Both the position numbers and the translations under genes were made by a program. Source: Xestospongia bergquistia (lineage: Eukaryota > Porifera > Demospongiae > Haplosclerida > Petrosiidae). Taken from it: a DNA stretch of 64,000 nucleotides. Positions 36,301 to 51,400 of the stretch are shown here, piece by piece (position 1 is the stretch's first letter; each line of letters opens with the position of its first letter). The notes beneath the pieces are model-generated. The model searched no databases and was not told the DNA's origin. It worked only from the letters and a program-made list of their open reading frames with translations. The DNA lies in assembly GCA_963965975.1 (NCBI GenBank), contig OZ014416.1, forward strand, positions 1,302,001-1,366,000, written 5' to 3'.

Positions 36301-38514
36301 TCAATATACTACAAGTTGTAGATGTCTAGATGACAACGTTCTTTCAGGAAAATTTTATTACCTTGTTTGATGTATCTGTTGATAGTGTTGTAGAGGAAAT
36401 GTCAACATGAGGACAATCGCTTGTTTGTTGTATCCATCTCCCATTGAGGTCACCATTGATACATTTTTCCTGTAGACTGCAATGTCCTTCAACAACACAC
36501 CAACCACAAAACTGGTTTTGATAACTGGTACAACTGGAACATGAAGTTTGAAAGGAACAATCGTCTACTGGTAAAGAATAGATCTGCAAGATAGATGAAA
36601 AAAGTAAAACGTTATATAATGCATGTGATTGGTACAAAAATGTTCAAAGATATTAAAAGACTCTCTGAATTAAGGGGTTCTTTATATTCAGTATTCTTGT
36701 TCTTTTTGTTAGTTAAATTTAATATTCAAGCTATTTATTGAGGAGACCTTTACACTAGACATGATTTCACAAAGATATTAAAATGTATCCACTAATGAGT
36801 GAACTAGTGAATTCACTGTCATTAGACTAACCGATGTGTTGGTTGCAGCAAAAACCTTCTCATGTCGAGGACTCCAGACAAGGTGGTATACAGCTTCAGG
36901 AAGATGCTTCACATTACTTAACTTTGCAGAGATAGTGGCTTCATTGTCTCTAACAAAGACCCAGTACTATTAAAAAAAATATTATTCATTACGATAGTCA
37001 ACTTAACTAGCAATGGGAGGCAACATTGTGTAAGACCATTAAAATAATAGGGAACTACTCAGTTACAAAACTAGGAATGGTCCCGCAAAATTAGACATTA
37101 TATTACATCTAAGTTTATAGACTGTTAAAAATGAAGAGTTCCTATAAAGACTGGTTTCCTCTCAAAATATTGAAACCCACTTACCTTGTTGACTGTTGAT
37201 ACAGTACTATTAGTAAAAGCGATGTAGAGATATTGCTGAGAGAGATACTCAAAAAACAAAGATGCTGTAATATGTCCAGCTACTTCTAGTAATGTTTGTA
37301 TCCCTCCCTCCAATTTAGCATGAAGGGCATCAACATGTGAAGAAATGTAATTGAAATCACATTGTGTCACTTGAGTTTGCTGCGAGAAAGAAAGATGATG
37401 ATATCATTACGTAAGTTATGTCTCCATTGAATAACATTGTCCATTAGTATCCCAATACATTAAGTCTTTGTTATAATAAAGGCTTTAAAATTATGACATA
37501 GTTCTTCGGATCACATCAATAGATGTGAACATCACATTCAGTTATCATTCTCACAAACCATTACTAACAAAATGCTTTCCATTTACTATATTCATGCTCA
37601 ATTGGCTGCCTACTCACGTGCCCAAATTCAGAGCATTTTTCCTGCTTGCTTGGAGATTTCCAGGGAACTGCTATTTTTTTGTCATTAGCTGTTATACAAT
37701 CATTAAAACTTTTGTCCATCACCTGATTGATATCGGGAAGTTTTACACCATATATAACAGAGGTACTCTTAAATGACATACTTATCATCACCCTGGTAAC
37801 AGTTCCTATGGTTACCAGTTGACCATTAACCAAAGACAAGGTAGCAAAGTCTGGAATATCTTCGAGGTGAGCTTCATAAAGTGCTCGGAATGATGTTTCA
37901 CTCACGTTAGTATCTTTGCAAACTTTCAAGACTCTAATATCATTATGACTATTCTTTTTGTCTTGAACTAGAAAATAAATAAAACCATTGCTCTCAAAGC
38001 CAGCTACAAACCGTCTTGAGAAAATGAGCTCAGTGTGGTAAATTCCTTGTCTGTTGATGGTATTAGAAGCATAACCAACATTGTGTAGGTAAATACCCTT
38101 TAAAGGTACCCTCTTACGTGTACCATAACTCCCTGTGTACAATGAACTGTTAAAAGTCAACATGACATATTGGGTGCTGTCTGTGATTGTAATATCTTGA
38201 GATAGCAGTGATATAGTCCTATTCTCTATTGCAAAGCAGCTGCCATTACACAGACACAAAAAGACACGATGCTGATCAGATACTAATCCTCCCTTACAGA
38301 TGGTAGTCGAGAAATGATGTACATTTTGAATAGTGAGTTCAGTTGAAGACACATTATATAGACTGCCAGTACTAGTTGCTATGAAAAGGTCACCAGGCTC
38401 AGTTAAATGAACACTAGTAATTATTCCAGTCTGTAACAGGTGAGTGGGCTCCATAGCAGTGCTTGCAATCAACCATGAAGCAACTGTTGTTAGTAGTAAT
38501 AAAACACAAGCCAT
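29567..38514 (-). CDS. Plexin-like Sema/PSI/IPT receptor with YxxM docking tail (full length, frameshifted)
   Basis: Exons: 37618-38514, 37185-37379, 36832-36966, 36362-36583, 34705-34864, 34530-34626, 34313-34421, 34136-34258, 33891-34001, 33448-33565, 33219-33396, 32999-33144, 32672-32936, 32305-32478, 31878-31971, 31525-31825, 31076-31162, 30737-31017, 30457-30682, 30084-30303, 29567-30030; about 1533 aa if one extra base is ignored. Start chosen at 38514 because it opens a signal peptide (ACVLLLLTTVASWLIASTA); an upstream ATG at 38565 is in frame. Domains: Sema (about 25-409), PSI1 (CSSCTSYQNQFCGWC), IPT-like, PSI2 (CFQCLTKWPNICGWC), IPT-like, PSI3 (CSFCLS..CVWC), several IPT/TIG (e.g. 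PTLNSIVPAWGPVAGGT), TM (about 1190-1215), then a tail of about 318 aa. The ectodomain order is plexin-like, but no RasGAP or kinase follows. The tail has two YQN and four YxxM motifs and a PPPFP run. One extra base near 31580 shifts exon 31525-31825 to a stop at 31550-31552. Confidence 0.82.
33592..33880. repeat. GGATGGATGAAT-type minisatellite (copy B intron)
   Basis: Counterpart of the copy A array with a different number and order of units, in the intron between exons 33891-34001 and 33448-33565. Confidence 0.85.
34902..36081. mobile_element. Candidate non-autonomous DNA transposon in plexin-like intron
   Basis: A 1.18-kb stretch in the 1.5-kb intron between exons 36362-36583 and 34705-34864. 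It begins CACAGCAAAAA...TACCC and ends with an imperfect inverted copy (GGGTA...TTTTTACTGTG). The interior is rich in GTTA/TAAC words and I found no coding frame. I could not identify a clear target-site duplication, so the family and even the element status are tentative. Confidence 0.35.
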
Positions 38515-38565
38515 TTCCAGATCCTTTGAGATGAAGCCAATGAGTGATTGAGTTAAACACAACAA

Positions 38566-39112
38566 CGTTGTCTACTTATATACTAGTGCAGATTGTGTGA
38601 ATGCAACCACAATATCATTATAAAGACTGTGACAAGATCATCACATTGTACAATGACTTATATAGATGTGAGACAAAGTGTATTACTGTACTACGACAGT
38701 AATGACATAATAGGAAGACAAATTGTATCTATTCATATTTGGTGTCTTAATTCAAGTTCTATTGTGTTATTATACTATAAACAAGGAAGAGATATTTCAA
38801 TACTGCATGTAGGTAGATATATAGATATGTTGCCCTTTAAACTATAAAGCTATTATCATGTTGGTGACTTGACTTTGAGAGCAAGGGATAGTTGTCAGGA
38901 GTAAATTAATAAGTTATTGATTCAATTACTTTGCATACATTAATACTATATTTACATGTACAGACGTTTAGAGAGTACTGTTTTGCTTGGCAATTATAAA
39001 AATGTTTATTTTACAAAATATATAATTGCTATGATTTTTAGTTAATAAGTAAGGGTAATAAAAGTGATTAAAATATATAGTCTATTACATAAGATAGTAA
39101 TAAACAGTTTTT
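38566..39112. other. Intergenic region upstream of the plexin-like gene
   Basis: About 550 bp between the plexin-like start (transcribed leftwards) and the 3' end of the SLC25A21 gene (same strand). It contains TTTATT at 39005-39010, an AATAAA on the minus strand about 100 bp past the SLC25A21 stop. No exon seen. Confidence 0.4.
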
Positions 39113-41202
<2,090 letters not shown>

Positions 41203-41625
41203 GGTGATGACAACCTAAATATAAGCAATTTGAATATAGTATACACATCATAAATGACATTAGTGTAAAATGATACATTAATAGAAAAAGGCGTGGCTCA
41301 TTTAAAATTTAAAACAAAAGAACAAAAGCTTTGGACACCTCATAATATTACACTTAGAATGCACCAAAAGTCTAAAAAACAAAAGACTAGCTTTATCTTT
41401 TAACATCTAACTTACGTGATATAGATCTGGTTAGAAATCCACAACTGGGGAAACTATAAATTGACTTAATTGAGGAGGAAACTCAGCAAAGGTAACCTCC
41501 TGGAAAAGATTATTAAAAATTAATTAGCTCTCTTATTATTAAATTAATACAGTCGTTAAAGGGTTAATTAATTTTGGCGTCAGTTTTGAATCTAATCAGA
41601 GAAATCGTTGTTTGCAAAGTTGCAA
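41203..41625. promoter_or_regulatory. Bidirectional promoter region (SLC25A21 / coiled-coil gene)
   Basis: 423 bp between two divergent start codons. No TATA or other defined element was recognised with confidence; the region is AT-rich with a GGCGTGGC word at 41290. Inferred from head-to-head geometry only. Confidence 0.45.
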
Positions 41626-42240
41626 ATGTCTACTGAACCAAGCAGAAGATATTCTACAGCAATTCGTACTCGTTCAGGTAGAGATCTAGCTCAGCAGGTG
41701 CGATATAAGTTAACACCACATAGTACATCTGTGACAGCAGTATGTATAAACTTCTCACCTCTCTATTATAAATGTAGGTTGATCAATTGACTCATACACT
41801 TCGTGAAGCCGAGCAACTCATGCAAGCTAATGAACGACTGCTTTCAGATTATCAGACATCTAGTAGTAATCCTCAAGATTATCCTTCTCAACACTATCAT
41901 CCAGAGAATGAAGTTAGGAGACAACGACATACTACTTCAGAAGAAATACAAGCACTTAAGAAAGAGTTGTCATCCATCAAAGTATTCATTGCATTCCATG
42001 CCATGTTGAAATGATGGATGGATGGATAGATAAATGGATCGATAGAGGAATGGATGGGAATTATTAGTCCACATATGTCAATGCATTTAAGTCATCCATC
42101 TTTCATCTCTTCATCTGTATCTTTTAATAGGACAGTTTTCTTCAAAAAGATAAGGGACATCTACAGCAATTGATACAACAACTAACACATCAAATAGAAC
42201 TGGAGAGGGATCGAGTGAGGTTTTAACTAGTACAAAAGCA

Positions 42241-42288
<48 letters not shown>

Positions 42289-42828
42289 TTTCTCTCTCTC
42301 TTTCTCTTTCTCTCTCTCTCTTTCTCTCTCTAGGCACTATGTGCTGAGTCAACCAGACACATGTGTAGTTTAGGAGGCTCGTTATATTCACAACAAGCTC
42401 TTCTACGAGATGAAATAACGAAGACCAATGATGTCTTACACAGGTACAGCTGCTACATATTATTGTTCAGTAACATAAGTACATGTATGTGATAGATATC
42501 AGAGCTGTTTTCAGAATTTACAAGACCAGTTAAAAACCACTGGAGAAGAGAAGAAATATTATGAAGTACTACACTGTACACTTACCTTATAATTGATACC
42601 TTATCTCTTAAAGTGTTGTTATGATCATTTTAATATAATGCATGTACTACCACCCGTTCTTGACAGTAAGAACAAGTAATACAGAACATTACAATACGTA
42701 TGCATTATATCAATCAGAAGTTAAATAGTGGCAGCACTCTTGCCAGGCTTCCATATCAGATGGGAACTACATTCCTATGACAGAATATTAATATAGTACT
42801 TTTTATGTATCTGATTGATTTTTTGTCC

Positions 42829-42881
<53 letters not shown>

Positions 42882-45583
42882 TGTTAATATATATATATTA
42901 ATACAGTGTTGGTATTATGTAATATAAATTACTACTATTTATAATATATTGTGTTAATAATATTGTCGTGTTAATATGCTATGTTAGTATCTAATGTAAA
43001 TATATCATTAGAACCAATGCCGTGAATTGAGCGAGAAACTGAAGACAAGTTTAAGAAAAGGTCCGTCTTTTCTTATTTTAAAATTTCCTGTTTTATAAAA
43101 AAGAGTGTTTTTTGACTATTTCTAATATTACAACTATTAATTAACAATTAATATTTACTATTTAATCATTTACAGATGAAACACAATGTGGTGTATTAGT
43201 GCAAGACAACAAAAGTTTTAAAGTAAGAGCCACTGAAATATCCAGCTGAATTAAATTGTCTTACGTTACGAGTACTTACAAACATTAACTAACAATCTTT
43301 TTAACACTTGACAGTGTCAAAGTTGTCAATTGGAAGGGTCCGAGAAAGAGTTACAACTCCAAAAATCCCAGGCCCTTATAACTAAGGTACTAAGCATTAT
43401 AATCTATATTATGAGTATGTGTCTTTTTATATATAGCTTAAATCTGCATTAAGTGAAGCAGAGGAGAGAGTGATGTTGCTGTCACGAGAGAAAGAGGAGC
43501 TGACTTCAAGACATGTACATTAACAGCTTATTCTGTTGTTAAATGATATAGTTCTTGTTTGCATTGTAGATGGCTGAAGTAGAGAGATTGATGATTGAAA
43601 ACAATAATCTTCACTCTAAGTTGTTTGCATTGTAGATGGCTGAAGTAGAGAGATTGATGATTGAAAACAATAATCTTCACTCTAAGATTACTAAATTGAC
43701 ACGCACTAATCAGGTATTAAGAAATGTATAAAATTAATTTGATCTCTCTCTCTCTCTCTCATTCTTTTTTCAGTATCTTGAAAAGGGTGTAGCTACAGCA
43801 GAAAATAGAGAACTTCATTGGCGCGAAGAAGCAGCTACTCTAACTAGCAAACTAGATGAAGTACAGCCTAACATTTATAAAAAATGACTGTCATCTTTTT
43901 CATTAGACTATGAGATGTTTGGCTGATTGTGAAAGAACTATCAGGACACTACAAGTATGTACGAGAACATTAACATAGCATAGATTGTGTTATATCATTG
44001 TGGCAAAACTCATCGAGAAATTTTAAGTGTTTATGAAAGGCCCATACCCATACTTATAGTGATATTAGTTTCTGTACCTTGGAATCAGTCCTTAGAGTAA
44101 AGGTGTGCATTGAATTATATACATAGAATGAGAAAGTGTTATTGTGGTACAATTCATAATAGTTGTCTCTAGTTTTTTGGAGTATAGTAGTTTGTGTTTG
44201 TTGAATAAAGTGTTTTTTTTCTTTTAGGAAACTTCAGCTGTTGAAATGGAAAGAATTGAACAATCGAGATTGGGAATTATTTCCTCATTACAAAGCGAGA
44301 TCAATCAGTTGAAGGCAAGTAACCAAATAATTAATTAATTATTAATATTAATTATAATTAATTTATTATTATTTTATTGATTTAATAGATGCAACTTTTA
44401 GATGAGAAATCACTTGTAGAAATTGTCCGACAACAAAGCAAACAGGCTTTCATAGACCATCAACAATTAGGCTCTGACTTATCAAAGTAAGAACAGAACT
44501 GTTTGTATACAATAGTAGTCTCCACTAAGGGTACTAGGATATTGTCTAATATCTATATATGGGACATCTCTTCTGTCTTAAGTCAAATATCTCTGCTATA
44601 GAGAGATATTTCACTGTTAGATATAGCAGAATTATCTTCTTGTTAATATAGGTCACTAGAAGACTCTGAAAAATTGAGACGGAAATATCTTCGAGCTAAG
44701 AAGCATTTTGAGGATAAGGTAGTTTATAATATATGACAATCTTTGTATCTAAACACAATGTATTTGGCTCTTTAGGCTGCGTTACTGGAAGAGGAGATAA
44801 CTGAAACACATCATCAGGAGATGGAAGAGTTACATCGTCAAGTAAAAGACAAAGAGAGATCTTGTAATAGCCAACTTCATGAACATGATCAGTTATTACA
44901 CTCACTCACTAAGGAAACAAACTATCTTATATCTTTACTGGGTGGTCAGTCACAGGTTAGATAAAAAATGAATTTGTGGTAAGAAAATGTAAATATGATT
45001 AAAAGTTTATTGAAACTTTTGACTATCAATCTTTAAACATCCTGTTCACCTCTCATTTAACTATTCATCTATTTACATACCAATCCATCTGTCCATTTAT
45101 CTCTCCATCGATCTATTTATTCATCCATATATTAATCCATCCATTCTTACAATTTGCTTGTCTGTTTTCCTCAGACACTGTATGGAAAGAAATCAAGTCC
45201 TCCTATTTTATTAGTGGTAATTAATATGTCATTATGACATCATTTATAGATCCATGTATGTAGACAAAGTTACGTTGGTTACAAAAAGAAATAACTCTCC
45301 TCAAACAACAACAACAAGAGTCACAAAAATCATTGCAAGAACAGAAGGAAGTCAACACAGTAAGATCTAACATAACTATAGTTCTACTGCGTATAGTTAT
45401 GGTGTTTTAATACAAAATAATATTTTCATAATAATTATTTAGTTTAATTGTTTTAATATATTATCAATTTAGGATCACTTTTTACATTTACCATAGATCT
45501 TACAGGCTAAACTAACGGCATTTCATAATGAATTATCATCTGGTCCACAGTCGACATCTTCTCCAATACATCAATCATACTAA
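41626..45583 (+). CDS. Long coiled-coil protein, probably centrosomal/ciliary type
   Basis: Nineteen exons: 41626-41739, 41778-41981, 42131-42214, 42334-42443, 42496-42565, 43012-43060, 43176-43222, 43315-43386, 43437-43514, 43636-43713, 43774-43860, 43907-43954, 44228-44314, 44389-44486, 44652-44718, 44776-44955, 45175-45216, 45264-45359, 45497-45583; total 1698 nt, 565 aa. Apart from a basic Ser/Arg N-terminus (SRRYSTAIRTRSGRDLAQQV) and a Ser/Pro C-terminus, nearly all of it is heptad-rich Glu/Gln/Leu/Lys sequence, e.g. LEEEITETHHQEMEELHRQV. No globular domain, signal peptide or TM. The C-terminal TKLRWLQKEITLLKQ faintly recalls CEP128, but I would not name it. Odd points: a 66-bp perfect duplication across the acceptor of exon 10 and a GC-AG intron after 44314. 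Confidence 0.78.
42241..42333. repeat. (CT)n tract ending at a splice acceptor
   Basis: CT/CTTT repeat that runs directly into the TAG acceptor of coiled-coil exon 42334-42443. Confidence 0.9.
42834..42879. repeat. (CA)n microsatellite
   Basis: About 23 CA units in coiled-coil intron 5, about 130 bp before exon 43012-43060. Confidence 0.9.
43555..43686 (+). repeat. Perfect 66-bp tandem duplication spanning a splice acceptor
   Basis: Two identical 66-bp units (43555-43620 and 43621-43686), each containing TTGCATTGTAG acceptor sequence followed by the exon start ATGGCTGAAGTAG and ending CACTCTAAG. Splicing to the first acceptor would read in frame into TAG at the second one (43633-43635). Only use of the second acceptor gives an open transcript. 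Confidence 0.95.
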
Positions 45584-45672
45584 ATTTAACCCTGCTATTA
45601 ACCAATTCAATATCACTTTGATGGAATCTAACAATTATACACTCAATTGCGTATTATTTTATTAATTTTTAA

Positions 45673-45678
45673 AATAAA
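45673..45678 (+). terminator. Polyadenylation signal AATAAA (coiled-coil gene)
   Basis: AATAAA about 90 bp after the coiled-coil stop codon and 150 bp before the TMEM63 start. Consensus only. Confidence 0.4.
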
Positions 45679-45825
45679 AAAGCTTGAATTTTGTTCAGCA
45701 ACTATTTTAAACCGGAAGCTATTATAGTCCAAGGCGTAGGATCTAGATATTAAGGAGAGAGTAGGTAGCCAAAGCCATAATTTGTCAGATTCAACTGTTT
45801 TTTTTTCGTATTATTATAAGCTTAG

Positions 45826-48085
45826 ATGTCTAGATTTAAATCGACAAGGTGGTATCACGTAGATGTCTATAGTGAAGTCTATAACGAATTTTTTTCGACT
45901 AAGTCTTCCGATAATTCTTCTCTATGCAATCCTTTGTCAAAAACCTCTGGTGCAAAGGATGGAGGCTTGCCTTTAGTCCTAGCAGTCAATATAGCCATTG
46001 GAACAGTAAGTAAACCTCTAACTTACAAGCAATGTCATTTTTGGGATGTTTCCATTCTTCAGGTTATCTTTTTTGTCTTTCTACTGATGCATTGCTGCCT
46101 CAAAGACTTCGTAATGGCAGCTGTCAAGCCAAACAAACGGTTAGCTTTACACATGAAGTCTGTTACAATGCATATCTATATTTATGCACCATTTGTTATT
46201 AGGTGGCCACCATTGCTCTCTAGGTTAGTTCAAGAAGACTCCAATGATGAAAATGAAGACGAGGATGAGAGTACATCAGAAAAGGAGACTATTTTTGCAG
46301 TAGGAAAAGTGAATTAGTTCATTTGGTCATTTGATATATTAAAACTGATTATGAATCTCTCTCGTTTTAGAATTATTGTGAGGCTATTATTAAGTTCTTA
46401 ACAATGAGGTTAGCAATATAATTTATATAATTCAGTACAATATATTATATTTATCATAGTGAATTTGGTGTTCGTATGAGAAGTGGTCCTGATGCTAGTC
46501 TCTATTTAACAATGGAGTTATATCTATTAGCTATATTGTGTGTATATAGTTTCTTTTCTATTACATTCATTCTACCAATTAACTATCTTAGCGGAGATCT
46601 ACGTAAGATATATAATGAATAGATTTATTTATTGTTCTCTTTTCTGTCTGCATGTCTCTAGAAACTACTGCTCCATTTGCTAGAACAACAGTATCCAATC
46701 TCAGTGGACAGTAAGTATCATGAGCATGTACTAAATGACAAAGTCGTTACTGCATGACATAATCATTGTTGTAATGAACATGTTTCACTGTTCTACAGCT
46801 CTTACTTAAAAATTATAGCAATCATCATTTCAGGAAATAGCTTACTAAGAACGATGATTTATTTAACTTAATGCTTCTTGCTAGTAAGATCAGCAATGAA
46901 TCTTTCTTTGGCAGAGGGTTCTGATTTGTGATGCTATCAATGTTTATAGCATTTCTTTGCATAATTCTCTAATCAATAGTTGCTCCACTAAATACTAAAA
47001 ATGTTTTGTCTCTTTCTTCAATAGGAGTCCAGCATTGTGGTCACATGTTATATTCTCATTGTTATATGTTATTATTGCTGGTATATTCATGTTACATTAC
47101 TCAGTAAGACTGGGTAAAAATCAACGAAATGAGGTTAGACCAGTTTATTAAACTAGTTTTACCAGTTTTCTTTTATTAGTCACTATACACTGTGATGATT
47201 AATGGTGTCCCCCAATCAGTATATGCTGATGATCTTAAACAGCATTTTGTGTAAGTACTAATACCCTTATATAGATTGTCCACATATAATAACTTGTATC
47301 ATGACAACTTACAACAATTTATTATATTTAATATAATCATGTGATCTTTCATTTGACCTCATAATCCTTCTGCACTTCATTTCTGTCAAAATCTTTATTA
47401 TCACTGTATTAAGCTTAATAACAATCACATGCTTAAATCTATATACAATTTTTTTTCTTTATTTTAAAAGTGTAAGAATTAATACATCCCCACCTACCTA
47501 ATGCATACACACATATATGTAACAGCTAGTGCAAATATCACATGATCATCATGTGATCAATACTCATTTCATTTAGGGAAGCTGTGCCTGGCACACAAGT
47601 GGTTGATGCTCGATTTGCTTACAACATTAGAGGACTATATAAAAAATGGAAAGAATGGTACATTGACATTATTGCTGTCTTCAATCTGTCTTATATTTTC
47701 CAGTAAAGATGTAATGAATCATCTTAAAGTTGCTGAAGCTTACAGCACAGAGAACAAAAAGCAACTCATGGTACACAAAAGACCATGTGTCTGTTGTGAT
47801 AAACCGGTCAGTCATAATCTTGTCTAGCCAAACTAGATTCATAAACCAGTTTTTCAAGTTATTCTCCTTATATCTAGGTCAATGCTAAGGAATATTACAC
47901 ATCAAAGTTGAATCAATTAAAAGTAGCTGTTGCCATGGAGAGAGGCAAAACTTTGGCAAAGAAATTGTCAACAGCTTTTGTTACATTCACTAAAAAAGTT
48001 ACAGCCAAAAGGTGAGTAATCATTCTTTATAGCCTACACAGCAATAATCACTTAATGTAATTGACCATTATTTGACTATTAAGTA

Positions 48086-48130
<45 letters not shown>

Positions 48131-48413
48131 CAGTGGAAGATGAATATATATATTATATATATTCATCTTCCACTGACACACACACACACACACACACACA
48201 CAATTTGCTAACCAATGGAACACTTCTTCCATTCTTTTATTTCCATATAAGGCTTGTGGACATGTACAAACCTTGTAAACGCAAGCCTGAGTCCAGTCTC
48301 ACTGATAGTATTAACTCTAATAAATGGAGCCTATCACTAGCACCATATTCACGAGATTTGTTATGGTAAGATAGTAATAGGTAATTAGTTGGTTGATTTC
48401 TCTCTCTCTCCCT

Positions 48414-48470
<57 letters not shown>

Positions 48471-51400
48471 TCTCTCTCAGGGAGAATTTGGCATGTCATC
48501 CTGCTATTTGGTGGATTCGTTCATGTCTCATTAATGCTAGTAAAGCATATAATATAATATAGTAATAGTGTAATGATAATAATATAATATAATATAATAT
48601 AATATAGTAATAGTGTAATGATAATAATATAATATAATATAATATAGTAATAGTGTAATGATAATAATATAATATAATATAATATGTTAATAGTGTAATA
48701 ATAATAATATAATATAATATAATGTATTAATAGTGTAATAATAATAATATAATATAATGCATTAATAGTGTAATAATAATAATATAATATAATGTAATAA
48801 TACTACGTTAATGTGTAGACTAATTTCAATTGTTCTTTATTTGTTAATTTCTCTCATTAGTTGTGATTATCTTTTTGGTATTTTTCACTACACCACCTGT
48901 TTTGTTAAACAGTGCTGAAGAATTATGGCTTATTTTGCAGAAACTATCAGGAAACTTGGTAAAGAAAGAGAGGGAGATAAATATATAGATAGATAGATAG
49001 AAAGAGAGAGAGAGAGAGAGAGAGGGAAAGAGAGAGATTATTAATTGTTGTTTTATTTTTAGAATGTAACAAATCGTCTTATTTATAATGTCAGTCGTAT
49101 TGTACCTGGTTTTATTCAAAGCTACATTTCCAGTTTTTTGCTCTGGATATTGGGAACCATCATGTCCTGGTGTATTGTACGAAGTGTTTATTTGGAGTTC
49201 TACTGGTCTAAGTATGACCCACACTAAATTATATTCAGTAAAATTTACTAATAAACCTAACTATCATAATATTGTTGTGACAGTTGTCTTCTACCTACTG
49301 TTGTAATATCTACTTGTATACTTTCAGTTTCAGTAATGGTTATTTAGTTTGAGGTGGAAAATTTCATTTAGCATTGATTTATAGTGCTAAGTCAACTTTT
49401 ATTCCCACTGTGATTTTACGATAATATGATGGCATTAAAATCAGCTGATTCATATAATTGTTATACATGTAGTATCTATATATATATATGTATTTTTATA
49501 GCAACCTGCTGTGTTATTTATTATTGTGGTATATGACAATAGTCAGAATGAAATGTATTATGCCTAATGTTAGTGTAGAGATATTAATTTGGACACTCCT
49601 GTTATATCTTATGGCAATGGGTGTGGCTGAGCATATTTTGTAGCAGCTTTATCAATAAATTTATAGTTTGAGCTATGCACTGACTATACAATGATAGCAT
49701 TTAGTTGTAGGTAGCATATATAACACAATTATAAAGAGACTTTTTCTCCTAACACATTCTGTCCTAAGATTATTTTAACCCCTTAGTATATTAATATTTA
49801 TATTATAAAGTGATGTGTTACTATTTTTAGAACAACACGACAACAGACCATTTTGAGAAAAACATATATTATACAAGTACTTCAGGTCATTGTACTACCA
49901 TCATTAGGTTTGACAAGGTACAAGACATAAATCAATCATAACGTTTTGTTAGCAATGCTTTAGATCTAGTATATATTGTAAAAATATATTCATTTTCATC
50001 AAATGTTGTATACAAGGTGACAAATGAAATGACTACTACATCTAGTGACTGTTAGTATTATCAGAAGAATCATAAAATATGTTTAGTCCTTAATTATAAT
50101 TATAGCATTTATCTATCCTTTAGTTTAAGTGCTCTGGCAGCTTTAGTATTACATCAAGGAAACAGAAGTTTTGATCAACAATTGAGGTATAACAATATAA
50201 TATTTATTCTTTATCCTTTGTAATTAAATTAGGTAATATTGGTAATGTAAATTTTGAGGAAATCTTTAAAATTTATATCTCTGTTTTCTTTTCCTTATAG
50301 TTGTGTCTTTCTTCCAAATAATGGTGCTTTCTTTGTGTCTTATGTAATAATTGCAACATTTGTATTTTCTCCATTGGAACTGGTTCGATTTCCTCAATTT
50401 TTAGAGTCTCTATATCGACGATGTTGGATTAAAACAAGATTTGAACGAAAAGAAATATATCAGAAAGTAAGATTTAACAAATTGATATTTTTTATTAAGT
50501 ATATTTGTTTGTTTCTTTACTCTAATTTTATAATAACTGCTTTGAGTGCAGTCCTTTTTACCTATTTACTGATGGCTTCAGTTAATTTGTTATTTTGGTA
50601 ACTTGTTAATTTTTTGGCACATTACCACAAACAGTTATTGCTTTGTTACATATTACAAAATTACTAAACATTATTTTTTAAGACAACAAAATATATTTTC
50701 ACCAAATGTTTCCACTAGAATATAATTATAAGCATAAATAACTAAATATAATAATCACATTAATGTTCCATTTAATCAACCGTTTCTCATGTTCATTGTA
50801 TAATAATAAATTGTTTTAAAAGTTCTTATACTCTCCTTTCTTATCTAGATTCTTGCTTGTAATGAATTCAAACTTGGTGTTCAATATTCATACAATCTTC
50901 ATATCTTTACACTAGTGACCGCATTTAGTTTGACCACACCCCTTATTGTACCATTCGGTGAGTTTTGTCCTAGCTTGTAGTTTGCTACCAGCGAGAAGGA
51001 TGTCTTGTATTCTGAATCAATTTTCTTTGGCAGATGTCTTTCTCGTTGAGTTAGAAGTTAAGGGTTGAGTTTATTGACAAATTAATATTATAATTATCTC
51101 TTTATTAATTAGGGGCATTGTTTTTTGCTATTAAATACTTGGTTGACAAGTATAACCTGTTATACGGGTATCAACCCACACATATTAGCGGACGTCAATA
51201 TCTACATAAGACTGCTCTCAAATGTGTGATTGTGGGCACACTTTTTCTCCAGCTGGTCACCTTATTCTATGCTATAGTTCGTGAAGGTAGGTGTGTACTC
51301 AACTGACCAATCAGATTGCTCTCTGAGTTATCATTTCATCCAATATTTTCTTCTTTAGGTAAAGTACAACCTAGAGCTATTGTGATGATGATAATGATCA

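Noticed and set aside
48127..48179. Calling the palindrome a microRNA gene
   Set aside because: Arms pair perfectly without the bulges and loop typical of pre-miRNAs, and it sits in TA/CA repeats; no expression evidence.
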